A DNA stretch of 64,000 nt from an uncultured Bradyrhizobium sp. (GTDB lineage: Bacteria; Pseudomonadota; Alphaproteobacteria; Rhizobiales; Xanthobacteraceae), in assembly GCF_936943645.1 (NCBI RefSeq), contig NZ_CAKZJO010000103.1, forward strand, positions 40,516 to 104,515. The letters are read 5' to 3'. Both the position numbers and the translations under genes were made by a program. Positions within the stretch are counted from its first letter, which is position 1; each line of letters begins with the position of its first letter. The notes under the pieces were generated by a model, which saw only the letters and a program-made list of their open reading frames with translations, was not told where the DNA came from and made no database searches. Of this stretch, positions 1-9,462 are shown piece by piece.

Positions 1-1
1 G

Positions 2-55
2 GGCGGTTTGGCGGTGCTGCCGGGGGCGGCCTTCGGCAATATGGCGCCGGCGTGA
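2..55 (+). CDS. Possible C-terminal tail of an upstream gene (partial)
   Basis: The first bases form an open frame ending in TGA at 53-55 that encodes a short hydrophobic, Gly/Ala-rich tail (GGLAVLPGAAFGNMAPA). This would suit the last residues of a membrane protein reading toward nuoA. Only 17 codons are visible, so neither the family nor even the reality of the gene can be settled from this window. Confidence 0.3.
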   Translation, partial: GGLAVLPGAAFGNMAPA

Positions 56-398
56 CAGCCCAGTGCTCCTGACCGGCGCCATGGCCCGGTTTGGGTGCGC
101 CGCCGCAGCCGAAAATCATGCGTTTTTCACAGGCCAAGCGTGGGCAATTGCGGCCCGGCCTGTGCGCCGCAATCTCCGAGCAGCTGCCCTGCAAAGCCGG
201 TGGCTGCCCTTGCTGGGCCCTGCGATCTGCTCCATACCAGCGCGGGGTGATTCCGGGATTTTCACCGCTCCGGGGGCGGCAAAAGGGCCTAAAACGAGCG
301 TGTCTTGCGCCCATTGGTGCACTGCGCTAAGGCTCAGAACAATTCCAAATCGGACGAATCCGTGGCTGTCCCGAGGCTGCGGGAAAAAGGGCTCGCCA
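56..398 (+). other. Leader region of the nuo operon, no convincing gene
   Basis: These 343 bases precede nuoA. Open frames cross the stretch on both strands, but their translations are Arg/Ala/Pro-rich without recognisable domains. I read it as untranslated leader and promoter DNA. A purine stretch (GGGAAAAAGGG, 381-391) supplies the nuoA ribosome binding site. Confidence 0.5.
304..332 (+). promoter_or_regulatory. Candidate housekeeping promoter for the nuo operon
   Basis: CTTGCG (304-309) and CTAAGG (327-332) are separated by 17 bases. They resemble the alphaproteobacterial RpoD pattern CTTGAC-N17-CTATAT, though the second box matches weakly. The predicted start would lie about 60 bases upstream of the nuoA ATG. 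This is pattern matching only. Confidence 0.3.
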
Positions 399-764
399 AT
401 GAGCGGCATTCTGCAGAACTATCTTCCACTTGTCGTCTTTATAGCGGTAGCGGGCCTCATCGGCCTCGTGCTGCTGATCGCGCCCTTCATCGTGGCGTTC
501 CAGCAGCCGGATCCGGAAAAGCTGTCGGCGTATGAGTGCGGTTTCAACGCCTTCGACGACGCGCGCATGAAGTTCGACGTCCGCTTCTACCTGGTCGCCA
601 TCCTCTTCATCATCTTCGACCTCGAGGTGGCGTTCCTGTTTCCCTGGGCGGTGGCGTTCGGCAAGCTTGGCGCGACCGGCTTCTGGTCCATGGTGGTGTT
701 CCTCGCCGTGCTGACGGTCGGGTTTGCCTATGAATGGAAGAAGGGAGCACTCGAATGGGATTGA
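399..764 (+). CDS. nuoA: NADH-quinone oxidoreductase subunit A
   Basis: This is the small membrane subunit of respiratory complex I, part of the quinone-side proton-pumping module. The 121-residue product has the normal family length and three predicted transmembrane helices. It shows the diagnostic YECGF motif in the first loop and a long central signature around FDVRFYLVAILFIIFDLEVA. The frame stays open upstream to 63, but the ATG at 399 is chosen because it follows a purine-rich ribosome binding site and gives the standard NuoA N-terminus. The gene's 3' end overlaps nuoB by 10 bases, which indicates translational coupling at the head of the operon. Confidence 0.95.
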   Translation: MSGILQNYLPLVVFIAVAGLIGLVLLIAPFIVAFQQPDPEKLSAYECGFNAFDDARMKFDVRFYLVAILFIIFDLEVAFLFPWAVAFGKLGATGFWSMVVFLAVLTVGFAYEWKKGALEWD

Positions 765-1342
765 ACCCTGCACCGTCCGCCGGTCCGGTTGTTGCGCCGG
801 CCGCCAGGGGCATCCTCGACCCCTCGACCGGCAAGCCGGTCGGGGCCAATGATCCGTTCTTCCTCGAGGTCAATTCCGAGCTGTCCGACAAGGGCTTCTT
901 CGTGGCCGCGACCGACGATCTCATCACCTGGGCCCGCACCGGCTCGTTGATGTGGATGACCTTCGGTCTCGCCTGCTGCGCGGTCGAGATGATGCAGGTG
1001 TCGATGCCGCGCTACGACGTCGAGCGCTTCGGCTTCGCGCCGCGCGCCTCGCCGCGCCAGTCCGACGTGATGATCGTCGCCGGAACGCTGACCAACAAGA
1101 TGGCGCCCGCGCTGCGCAAGGTCTACGACCAGATGCCGGAGCCGCGCTACGTCATCTCGATGGGCTCCTGCGCCAATGGCGGCGGCTACTATCACTATTC
1201 CTACTCGGTCGTGCGCGGCTGCGACCGCATCGTGCCGATCGACATCTACGTGCCGGGCTGCCCGCCCACGGCGGAAGCGCTGCTCTACGGCGTGCTGCTG
1301 CTGCAGAAGAAGATCCGGCGCACCGGCACCATCGAACGCTAA
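755..1342 (+). CDS. nuoB: NADH-quinone oxidoreductase subunit B
   Basis: This peripheral-arm subunit holds iron-sulfur cluster N2, which passes electrons to quinone at the membrane junction. The 195-residue product shows the expected ligands: the adjacent pair C74-C75 in LACCAVEMM, C139 in GSCANGGG, and C169 in VPGCPPTAEAL. The ATG at 755 has AAGGGAG about 7 bases upstream. An in-frame ATG at 734 lies further inside nuoA and has no better site. The N-terminal 35 residues form a Pro/Ala-rich extension typical of alphaproteobacterial NuoB. Confidence 0.97.
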   Translation: MGLNPAPSAGPVVAPAARGILDPSTGKPVGANDPFFLEVNSELSDKGFFVAATDDLITWARTGSLMWMTFGLACCAVEMMQVSMPRYDVERFGFAPRASPRQSDVMIVAGTLTNKMAPALRKVYDQMPEPRYVISMGSCANGGGYYHYSYSVVRGCDRIVPIDIYVPGCPPTAEALLYGVLLLQKKIRRTGTIER

Positions 1343-1353
1343 GGTTTTACGTC

Positions 1354-1968
1354 ATGGACGACGCCAAGCTCGACGCCCTGGGGCAGACGATCGTTAGCGC
1401 GCTTCCGGGCGCCGCCACCGGTCATTCGGTGGCCTTCAACCAGCTGACGGTTGATGTCGAGGCCAGCAAGATTGTCGAGGTGGTCAAGTACCTCCGCGAC
1501 GATCCGAACTGCCGCTTCATCAACTTCACCGACATCACGGCCGCGGACTATCCGTCGCGCGAAAAGCGCTTCGACGTGATCTATCACTTCCTGTCACCGA
1601 CCCTGAACACGCGCATCCGGCTCAAGGCCCAGGCCGACGAGACCACGCAGGTGCCGTCGCTGATCGAGGTGTTCCCCGGCGCCGACTGGTTCGAGCGCGA
1701 GGCCTACGACCTCTACGGCGTGTTCTTCGTCGGCCATCCCGACATGCGCCGCATCCTCACCGACTACGGCTTCGAGGGCCATCCGCTGCGCAAGGATTTC
1801 CCGACCACCGGTTTCGTCGAGGTCCGCTACGACGACCAGGAGAAGCGGGTGGTGTACGAGCCCGTCAGGCTCAACCAGGAATTCCGCAAGTTCGATTTCC
1901 TCTCGCCATGGGAAGGCGCGGACTATCCGGTCCTCCCGGGGGATGAAAAAGCGGGGCCGAAGGTCTGA
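1354..1968 (+). CDS. nuoC: NADH-quinone oxidoreductase subunit C
   Basis: This is the 30-kDa-type peripheral-arm subunit (mitochondrial NDUFS3 counterpart), which packs against NuoD and NuoB. The 204-residue product contains the family signature EREAYDLYGVFFVGHPDMRR followed by HPLRKDFPTTG. NuoC is separate from NuoD here, whereas the two are fused in E. coli. The chosen ATG at 1354 lies 11 bases after the nuoB stop with a modest AAGG upstream. A much longer frame is open through nuoB but is a shadow of that gene. Confidence 0.96.
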   Translation: MDDAKLDALGQTIVSALPGAATGHSVAFNQLTVDVEASKIVEVVKYLRDDPNCRFINFTDITAADYPSREKRFDVIYHFLSPTLNTRIRLKAQADETTQVPSLIEVFPGADWFEREAYDLYGVFFVGHPDMRRILTDYGFEGHPLRKDFPTTGFVEVRYDDQEKRVVYEPVRLNQEFRKFDFLSPWEGADYPVLPGDEKAGPKV

Positions 1969-1970
1969 TC

Positions 1971-3167
1971 ATGAACGAGCAACCCGAACAGCTTCGCAAT
2001 TTTACGATCAACTTCGGACCGCAACATCCGGCGGCGCACGGCGTTCTGCGCCTCGTGCTCGAATTGGACGGTGAGGTCGTCGCGCGCGTCGATCCGCATA
2101 TTGGTCTCTTGCATCGCGGCACCGAGAAGCTGATCGAGCAGAAGACGTATCTGCAGGCGATCCCGTATTTCGATCGGCTCGACTATGTCGCGCCGATGAA
2201 CCAGGAGCATGCCTTCTGCCTCGCCGCCGAGAAGCTGCTCGGCATCGAGGTGCCGCGCCGCGGCCAGCTGATCCGCGTGCTCTATTGCGAGATCGGTCGC
2301 ATCCTGTCGCATCTTCTGAACGTCACCACGCAGGCGATGGACGTCGGCGCGCTGACCCCGCCGCTGTGGGGCTTCGAAGAGCGCGAGAAGCTGATGGTGT
2401 TCTACGAGCGCGCCTCGGGCAGCCGTATGCACGCAGCCTTCTTCCGCGTCGGCGGCGTGCATCAGGACCTGCCGCAGAAGCTGGTCGACGACATCGAGGC
2501 CTGGTGCGATCCGTTCCTGAAGGTCGTCGACGACCTCGACCGGCTGCTCACCGCCAACCGCATTTTCAAGCAGCGCAACGTCGACATCGGCGTGGTGCCG
2601 CTGAAGGAAGCCTGGGAGTGGGGCTTCTCCGGCGTGATGGTGCGCGGCTCGGGCGCGGCCTGGGACCTGCGCAAATCGCAGCCCTACGAGTGCTACGCCG
2701 AGATGGATTTCGACATTCCGATCGGCAAGAACGGCGACTGCTACGACCGCTATCTGATCCGCATGGAAGAGATGCGCCAATCCGTGCGCATCATGAAGCA
2801 GTGCATCCAGAAGCTGAACGCGCCCGACGGCAAGGGCCCGGTCGTCGTCGAAGACAACAAGGTCGCGCCGCCGCGCCGTGGCGAGATGAAGCGCTCGATG
2901 GAAGCCCTCATCCATCACTTCAAGCTCTACACCGAAGGCGTTCACGTGCCGGCCGGTGAGGTCTACGCCGCGGTCGAGGCGCCCAAGGGCGAGTTCGGCG
3001 TCTATCTGATCTCCGACGGCACCAACAAGCCCTACAAGTGCAAGATCCGTGCGCCGGGCTTTGCGCATCTGCAGGCGATGGACCACATCTGCCGCGGCCA
3101 TCTGCTCGCCGACGTCTCCGCCATCCTCGGCTCGCTCGACATCGTGTTCGGAGAGGTCGATCGGTGA
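1971..3167 (+). CDS. nuoD: NADH-quinone oxidoreductase subunit D
   Basis: This is the 49-kDa-type subunit (NDUFS2 counterpart), which forms most of the quinone-binding pocket beside cluster N2. The 398-residue product begins almost directly with the conserved NFGPQHPAAHGVLR segment, continues with GLLHRGTEKL (Arg49) and ERASGSRMHAAFFRVGG, and ends in the usual DIVFGEVDR. The gene starts 2 bases after the nuoC stop. The conserved Arg in the HRG motif appears to be the residue methylated in the human homologue by NDUFAF7, which is relevant because the next gene encodes a methyltransferase. Confidence 0.97.
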   Translation: MNEQPEQLRNFTINFGPQHPAAHGVLRLVLELDGEVVARVDPHIGLLHRGTEKLIEQKTYLQAIPYFDRLDYVAPMNQEHAFCLAAEKLLGIEVPRRGQLIRVLYCEIGRILSHLLNVTTQAMDVGALTPPLWGFEEREKLMVFYERASGSRMHAAFFRVGGVHQDLPQKLVDDIEAWCDPFLKVVDDLDRLLTANRIFKQRNVDIGVVPLKEAWEWGFSGVMVRGSGAAWDLRKSQPYECYAEMDFDIPIGKNGDCYDRYLIRMEEMRQSVRIMKQCIQKLNAPDGKGPVVVEDNKVAPPRRGEMKRSMEALIHHFKLYTEGVHVPAGEVYAAVEAPKGEFGVYLISDGTNKPYKCKIRAPGFAHLQAMDHICRGHLLADVSAILGSLDIVFGEVDR

Positions 3168-4132
3168 TGGGGCAGCAGGCGCCAATCCAGTTCGACCGCG
3201 CCTCGGGGGCCCTTGAAGGGGCCAACCTGTGGGAGCGGACGGCTGCCTTGGCGCTGGTGACGGGATCGAAGATCTCCTCGCACTTCTCGCATATGGGCTA
3301 CATCGCCTGTGCGAATTTGCTGGCGAAGACGCTGCCCAGGCGCAACATCGCGATCAAGCTCAATGCCGACGCGGTGTTCGAATTTCCCTATGGCGACGGC
3401 TATTGGAGCAAGCTGCTCAACCGCTCCTACAATTACGAAGACGAGCTCGAGCTGCTGTTCGCCGATAGCATCGACGTCGACTACACGCTGCTCGATTGCG
3501 GTGCGAATTACGGCTACTGGTCGGTGCTGGTGTCGAGCAAGCCGTTCGGCTCGCACAAGGCGATCGCGATCGAGCCGTCGGGCCAGAACTATCCGAAGCT
3601 CGCCAACAATGCCCGCGTCAACGGCAATCGCTTCGACACCATGAAGTGCGCGATCGGCGCCACTCGCGGCACCGCGCGTCTGTCGGGCACCAAGCACGAA
3701 GCCTTCAGCATCGCCGGCGATCCCTCGGCGGGCGGCGAGGAGGTGCCGGTGATCTCGCTCGACAATCTCATCGACGACGGCAAGGTGGCAGCCAGCGGCA
3801 AGTACCTGATCAAGCTCGACGTCGAGGGCGTCGAGATCGAGGCGATCAAGGGTGGGGCCCGGCTGCTCCAGGCCGACAGCGTCATCATGTGCGAGGAGCA
3901 CGGCAGCGACCGCTCGCATGCGGTGTCGCGCTACATCCTCGAGCAGACCCCGCTGAAGCTGATCGTGTTCGATCCGCGCAGCAACCGGATGGAGACCGTG
4001 ACCGAGCTGTCGATCCTCGACCGCATCAAGGTCTCGACCCATGTCGGCTACAACGTTTTCGGCACCGCAAGCGCATTCTGGCAGGACAGGATTGAAGCCC
4101 TGAATGCGAAAACCGCGCGCCGCATGCAGTGA
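3167..4132 (+). CDS. FkbM-family SAM-dependent methyltransferase embedded in the nuo operon
   Basis: The 321-residue protein has the S-adenosylmethionine motif I (LLDCGANYGYWS, about residues 108-119), a motif II acidic residue in AIEPSGQNYPKL, and the FkbM signature IKLDVEGVEIEAIKGG near residue 215. FkbM enzymes usually O-methylate small molecules or sugars, but their substrates are hard to predict. The ATG at 3167 shares its A with the nuoD stop, so it is translationally coupled to nuoD; GTG at 3164 is an alternative. The gene sits between nuoD and nuoE, where canonical operons have nothing. It may modify a complex I subunit or cofactor, or simply be co-expressed; this is inference. Base composition matches its neighbours. 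Confidence 0.88.
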   Translation: MGQQAPIQFDRASGALEGANLWERTAALALVTGSKISSHFSHMGYIACANLLAKTLPRRNIAIKLNADAVFEFPYGDGYWSKLLNRSYNYEDELELLFADSIDVDYTLLDCGANYGYWSVLVSSKPFGSHKAIAIEPSGQNYPKLANNARVNGNRFDTMKCAIGATRGTARLSGTKHEAFSIAGDPSAGGEEVPVISLDNLIDDGKVAASGKYLIKLDVEGVEIEAIKGGARLLQADSVIMCEEHGSDRSHAVSRYILEQTPLKLIVFDPRSNRMETVTELSILDRIKVSTHVGYNVFGTASAFWQDRIEALNAKTARRMQ

Positions 4133-4142
4133 GAGATAACAG

Positions 4143-4754
4143 ATGTCCGTTCGCCGATTAGCACCGAAGGAAGTCCAGCCCGCGAGCTTTGCGTTCACGG
4201 ACGAGAACCTCGCGTTCGCGAAGCAGCAGATCGCGAAATATCCGGCAGGACGTCAGGCCTCGGCGGTGATCGCCATTCTCTGGCGCGCGCAGGAGCAGCA
4301 CGACGGCTGGGTCTCGGAAGCCGCGATCCGCGTCATCGCCGACATGCTCGACATGCCCTATATCCGCGTGCTGGAAGTCGCGACCTTCTACACGATGTTC
4401 CAGCTCGCTCCCGTCGGCAAGAAGGCCCACGTCCAGGTTTGCGGCACCACGCCGTGCCGGCTGCGCGGCGCCGAGGATCTGATCCACGTCTGCGAGCACC
4501 GCATCCATCACGAGCCCTTCCATCTCTCCAAGGACGGCAATTTCAGCTGGGAGGAGGTCGAGTGCCTCGGGGCCTGCGTGAACGCGCCGATGGTGCTGAT
4601 CGGCAAGGACACCTATGAGGACCTGACCAAGGAGAGCTTCGGCAAGGTGCTCGACGGCTTCGCTTCGGGCAATCCGCCCAAGCCCGGTCCGCAGAACGGC
4701 CGCCAGTTCTCGGCGCCGATAACGGGGCCGACCACGCTGAAGGAGATCACCTGA
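4143..4754 (+). CDS. nuoE: NADH-quinone oxidoreductase subunit E
   Basis: This is the 24-kDa-type subunit with a thioredoxin-like [2Fe-2S] domain carrying cluster N1a beside the FMN site of NuoF. The 203-residue product shows the four ligands as C100-x4-C105 (VCGTTPC) and C141-x3-C145 (ECLGAC). The helical N-terminal part with LDMPYIRVLEVATFYTMF is characteristic. A Pro/Gly-rich C-terminal extension of about 30 residues follows the core, as in other alphaproteobacteria. The gene lies 10 bases after the methyltransferase gene. Confidence 0.96.
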   Translation: MSVRRLAPKEVQPASFAFTDENLAFAKQQIAKYPAGRQASAVIAILWRAQEQHDGWVSEAAIRVIADMLDMPYIRVLEVATFYTMFQLAPVGKKAHVQVCGTTPCRLRGAEDLIHVCEHRIHHEPFHLSKDGNFSWEEVECLGACVNAPMVLIGKDTYEDLTKESFGKVLDGFASGNPPKPGPQNGRQFSAPITGPTTLKEIT

Positions 4755-4960
4755 TGCGTGAACTCTCGCAGCCCTCGGCGCAGGGGAGTGGTGCCATGAA
4801 GAAGTGGGGCTTCATCGCGATGCATGCCGCCGTGGCGGCCGCCTTCATCTTCCTGCTGCAGCGCTTCGGCCTGAGCGCCTCGCTGGAATCCAGTCTGCTC
4901 TGGGCGCTGACCTTCGCCGTCTGCGCCGCCGGACTTGCCTACAAGCAGACCATTCGTTGA
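4754..4960 (+). CDS. Small two-helix membrane protein between nuoE and nuoF
   Basis: A 68-residue protein with two predicted membrane segments (about residues 19-38 and 45-62) and a basic C-terminus. Its ATG overlaps the nuoE stop by one base, and AAGGAG sits at good spacing inside the nuoE 3' end. A second start at 4796 (MKKWGF) also has a GGGGAG site and would give 54 residues. I do not recognise a family. Position and coupling suggest a role linked to complex I, such as an accessory subunit or assembly factor. Other alphaproteobacteria, for example Paracoccus, also carry unassigned frames within nuo clusters. Confidence 0.75.
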   Translation: MRELSQPSAQGSGAMKKWGFIAMHAAVAAAFIFLLQRFGLSASLESSLLWALTFAVCAAGLAYKQTIR

Positions 4961-4975
4961 TCGGAAAGCACTGAT

Positions 4976-6301
<1,326 letters not shown>

Positions 6302-6306
6302 GAGAC

Positions 6307-8382
6307 ATGACCAAGCTCATCATCGACGGCAAAGAGATCGATGTGCCCGCCGAATACACGCTGCTTCAGGCGTGCGAGGCGGCCGGCGCCGAGATTCCGC
6401 GCTTCTGCTACCACGAGCGGCTGTCGATCGCCGGCAATTGCCGCATGTGTCTCGTCGAGGTGAAGGGCGGCCCGAAGCCGGTCGCGAGCTGCGCCTGGGG
6501 CGTGCGCGACTGCCGTCCGGGCCCGAAGGGCGAGCCGCCGGAAATCTCCACGCGGTCGCCGATGGTGAAGAAGGCACGCGAAGGCGTGATGGAATTCCTT
6601 CTGATCAACCATCCCTTGGACTGCCCGATCTGCGACCAGGGCGGCGAGTGCGACCTGCAGGACCAGGCGATGGGCTATGGCGTCGACACCAGCCGCTTCG
6701 CCGAGAACAAGCGCGCGGTCGAGGACAAGTACCTCGGCGCGCTGGTCAAGACCTCGATGAACCGCTGCATCCAGTGCACGCGCTGCGTCCGCTTCTCGGC
6801 GGAAGTCGCCGGCGCGCCCGAAATGGGCGCCACGGGCCGCGGCGAGGACATGGAGATCACGACCTATCTCCAGCACGCCCTGACCTCGGAACTGCAGGGC
6901 AATCTCGTCGACATCTGCCCGGTCGGCGCGCTGACCTCGAAGCCTTATGCCTTCGCGGCGCGTCCGTGGGAGCTCGGCAAGACCCAGTCGATCGACGTCA
7001 TGGACGGCGTGGGATCGGCGATCCGCGTCGACACCCGCGGCCGCGAGGTGATGCGCGTGCTGCCGCGCATCAACGAGGCCGTGAACGAGGAGTGGATCTC
7101 CGACAAGACCCGCCACATCGTCGACGGCCTGCGCACCCAGCGCCTCGACCGGCCCTATATCCGCGAGGCCGGCAAGCTGCGTGCGGCGAGCTGGCAGGAA
7201 GCCTTTGCCGCGATCGCCGCGAAAGCGGCGCGCACCGACGGCAAGCGCATCGGCGCGATCGCCGGCGACCTTGCCGGTGTCGAGGAGATGTTCGCGCTGA
7301 AGGACCTGCTCGCCAAGTTCGGCTCGGGCAATCTGGCGGTGCAGGGCGGCGACGCCTTCGATCCAGCGCTCGGCCGCGGCTCCTACATCTTCAATCCGAC
7401 GCTGGCAGGCGTCGAGCAGGCCGATGCGCTGCTGATCATCGGCGCCAATCCGCGCAAGGAAGCGGCCGTGTTCAACGCCCGCATCCGCAAGCGCTGGCGC
7501 GCCGGTGGCTTCAAGGTCGGCGTGATCGGCGCCAAGGCCGATCTGACCTACGATTACGACCACCTCGGCGCGGGCACCGAGACGCTCGGTGAGCTCGCGG
7601 CCGGCAAGCACTCCTTCATGGACGTGCTAAAGAACGCCAAGAATCCGATCATCCTGGTCGGCGCGGGCGCGGCCTCGCGCCACGATGGCGCGGCCATCCT
7701 CGCGGCCGCCGCCAAGCTGGCGCTCGATGTCGGCGCGCTCAAGGACGGCTGGACCGGCTTTGGCGTGTTGCACGAGAGCGCCTCGCGCGTCGGTGCGCTC
7801 GACATCGGCTTCTCCGCAACCGGCGGCGGGCTGAATGCCGCGCAGATGACGACGTTCGGCACGCTGGACCTTCTGTTCCTGCTTGGCGCCGACGAGATCA
7901 ACGCGCCCGACGGCACCTTCGTCGTCTATATCGGCACCCATGGCGACCGCGGCGCGCATCGCGCCGACGTGATCCTGCCGGCGGCCGCCTACACCGAAAA
8001 GTCCGCGATCTACGTCAACACCGAAGGCCGCGTGCAGATGACGGGCCGTGCCGCATTCCCGCCGGGCGAAGCCCGCGAGGATTGGGCGATCGTCCGCGCA
8101 CTGTCGGAAGCGCTCGGCAAGAAGCTCGGCTACGACTCGCTGGCTTCGCTGCGCCAGGCGATCTTCAAGGCCGTGCCGCATCTCATCCGTCTCGACCAGA
8201 TCGAGGCCGGCTCCGCCGACCAGGTCAAGAAGCTGGCGGGGAAGGGCGGCTCGCCCGAGAAGGCGCCGTTCAAGCCGCTGGTCGAGGACTTCTATTTGAC
8301 CAACCCAATCGCGCGTGCGTCCGCCGTGATGGCGGAGTGCTCGCGGCTTGCCTCCGGGCAGATGCTGACCGCAGCGGAGTGA
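6307..8382 (+). CDS. nuoG: NADH-quinone oxidoreductase subunit G
   Basis: This is the 75-kDa-type subunit, which carries several iron-sulfur clusters linking NuoE/F to NuoI. The 691-residue length is the mitochondrial/alphaproteobacterial form, shorter than the roughly 900 residues of E. coli NuoG. The N-terminal ferredoxin-like region has cysteines in CYHERLSIAGNCRMCLVE, followed by HPLDCPICDQGGECDLQD, NRCIQCTRCVRF and DICPVGALT. A molybdopterin-oxidoreductase-like domain without catalytic cofactor makes up the rest. The ATG at 6307 is 5 bases after the nuoF stop; the longer open frame upstream overlaps nuoF and is rejected. Confidence 0.97.
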   Translation: MTKLIIDGKEIDVPAEYTLLQACEAAGAEIPRFCYHERLSIAGNCRMCLVEVKGGPKPVASCAWGVRDCRPGPKGEPPEISTRSPMVKKAREGVMEFLLINHPLDCPICDQGGECDLQDQAMGYGVDTSRFAENKRAVEDKYLGALVKTSMNRCIQCTRCVRFSAEVAGAPEMGATGRGEDMEITTYLQHALTSELQGNLVDICPVGALTSKPYAFAARPWELGKTQSIDVMDGVGSAIRVDTRGREVMRVLPRINEAVNEEWISDKTRHIVDGLRTQRLDRPYIREAGKLRAASWQEAFAAIAAKAARTDGKRIGAIAGDLAGVEEMFALKDLLAKFGSGNLAVQGGDAFDPALGRGSYIFNPTLAGVEQADALLIIGANPRKEAAVFNARIRKRWRAGGFKVGVIGAKADLTYDYDHLGAGTETLGELAAGKHSFMDVLKNAKNPIILVGAGAASRHDGAAILAAAAKLALDVGALKDGWTGFGVLHESASRVGALDIGFSATGGGLNAAQMTTFGTLDLLFLLGADEINAPDGTFVVYIGTHGDRGAHRADVILPAAAYTEKSAIYVNTEGRVQMTGRAAFPPGEAREDWAIVRALSEALGKKLGYDSLASLRQAIFKAVPHLIRLDQIEAGSADQVKKLAGKGGSPEKAPFKPLVEDFYLTNPIARASAVMAECSRLASGQMLTAAE

Positions 8383-8386
8383 GCTG

Positions 8387-9454
8387 ATGGAATTTTTCGA
8401 AAGCGCATTCTGGACCGGCTTCCTCTGGCCGCTGATCATCATGATCGCGGAGAGCGTGCTGGTGCTCGTCGTCCTGCTGGTGGCGATCGCTTACATCCTG
8501 CTCGCCGACCGCAAGATCTGGGCGGCGGTGCAGATCCGTCGCGGCCCGAACGTGGTCGGGCCGTGGGGCCTGCTGCAATCCTTCGCGGACTTGCTGAAGT
8601 TCGTGCTGAAGGAGCCGATCATTCCGGCCGGCGCCAACAAGGGCGTCTTTCTGCTGGCGCCGCTGGTGTCCTGCGTGCTCGCGCTCGCGGCCTGGGCGGT
8701 GATCCCGACCAATCTCGGCTGGGTGATCGCCGACATCAATGTCGGCATCCTCTTCATCTTCGCGATCTCGTCGCTGTCGATCTACGGCATCATCATGGCC
8801 GGCTGGTCATCGAACTCGAAGTACCCGTTCCTGGCGGCGCTGCGCTCGGCGGCGCAGATGGTGTCCTATGAAGTCTCGATCGGCTTCGTCATCATTACGG
8901 TGCTGCTCTGCGCCGGCACGCTGAACCTCTCGGCCGTGGTCGAGGCCCAGCATGTGCGGGGCCTCGCCAGCCTGATCGGGCTGCCGCAGCTCACGATCCT
9001 GAATTGGTACGTCTGGCCGCTGTTCCCGATGTTCGTGGTGTTCTACGTCTCGGCGCTGGCGGAAACCAACCGTCCGCCCTTCGACCTCGTCGAAGCCGAG
9101 TCCGAGCTCGTCGCCGGCTTCATGGTCGAGTATGGCTCGACGCCGTATCTCCTGTTCATGCTCGGCGAGTACGTCGCGATCGTCACGATGTGCGCGATGG
9201 CCACGATCCTGTTCCTCGGGGGCTGGCTGCCGCCGGTGGACCTGCCGCCCTTCAACTGGGTGCCGGGGATCATCTGGTTCTCGCTGAAGCTGTTCTTCAT
9301 GTTCTTCCTGTTCGCGATGGCAAAGGCGATCGTGCCGCGCTACCGCTACGACCAACTGATGCGCCTCGGCTGGAAGGTGTTCCTGCCGCTGTCGCTGGCG
9401 ATGGTGATCGTGGTGGCCGGCGTGCTGCAGTTCGCCGGCATCGCGCCGAAGTGA
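8387..9454 (+). CDS. nuoH: NADH-quinone oxidoreductase subunit H
   Basis: This membrane subunit (ND1 counterpart) forms the base of the quinone chamber and couples quinone reduction to proton pumping. The 355-residue product has about eight or nine hydrophobic helices. It contains the conserved IRRGPNVVGPWGLLQSFAD after the first helix and the acidic loop ETNRPPFDLVEAESELVAGF. It begins 4 bases after the nuoG stop, continuing the tight operon spacing. Confidence 0.97.
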   Translation: MEFFESAFWTGFLWPLIIMIAESVLVLVVLLVAIAYILLADRKIWAAVQIRRGPNVVGPWGLLQSFADLLKFVLKEPIIPAGANKGVFLLAPLVSCVLALAAWAVIPTNLGWVIADINVGILFIFAISSLSIYGIIMAGWSSNSKYPFLAALRSAAQMVSYEVSIGFVIITVLLCAGTLNLSAVVEAQHVRGLASLIGLPQLTILNWYVWPLFPMFVVFYVSALAETNRPPFDLVEAESELVAGFMVEYGSTPYLLFMLGEYVAIVTMCAMATILFLGGWLPPVDLPPFNWVPGIIWFSLKLFFMFFLFAMAKAIVPRYRYDQLMRLGWKVFLPLSLAMVIVVAGVLQFAGIAPK

Positions 9455-9462
9455 GGGCTGTC

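Noticed and set aside
63..398. Long N-terminal extension of nuoA
   Set aside because: The frame is open, but the translation is basic and low-complexity. The ATG at 399 has a good ribosome site and gives the standard NuoA length.
3032..4198. Large minus-strand frame across nuoD and the methyltransferase gene
   Set aside because: It is the shadow of high-GC coding DNA on the other strand; its composition is His/Arg/Asp-rich with no recognisable domain.
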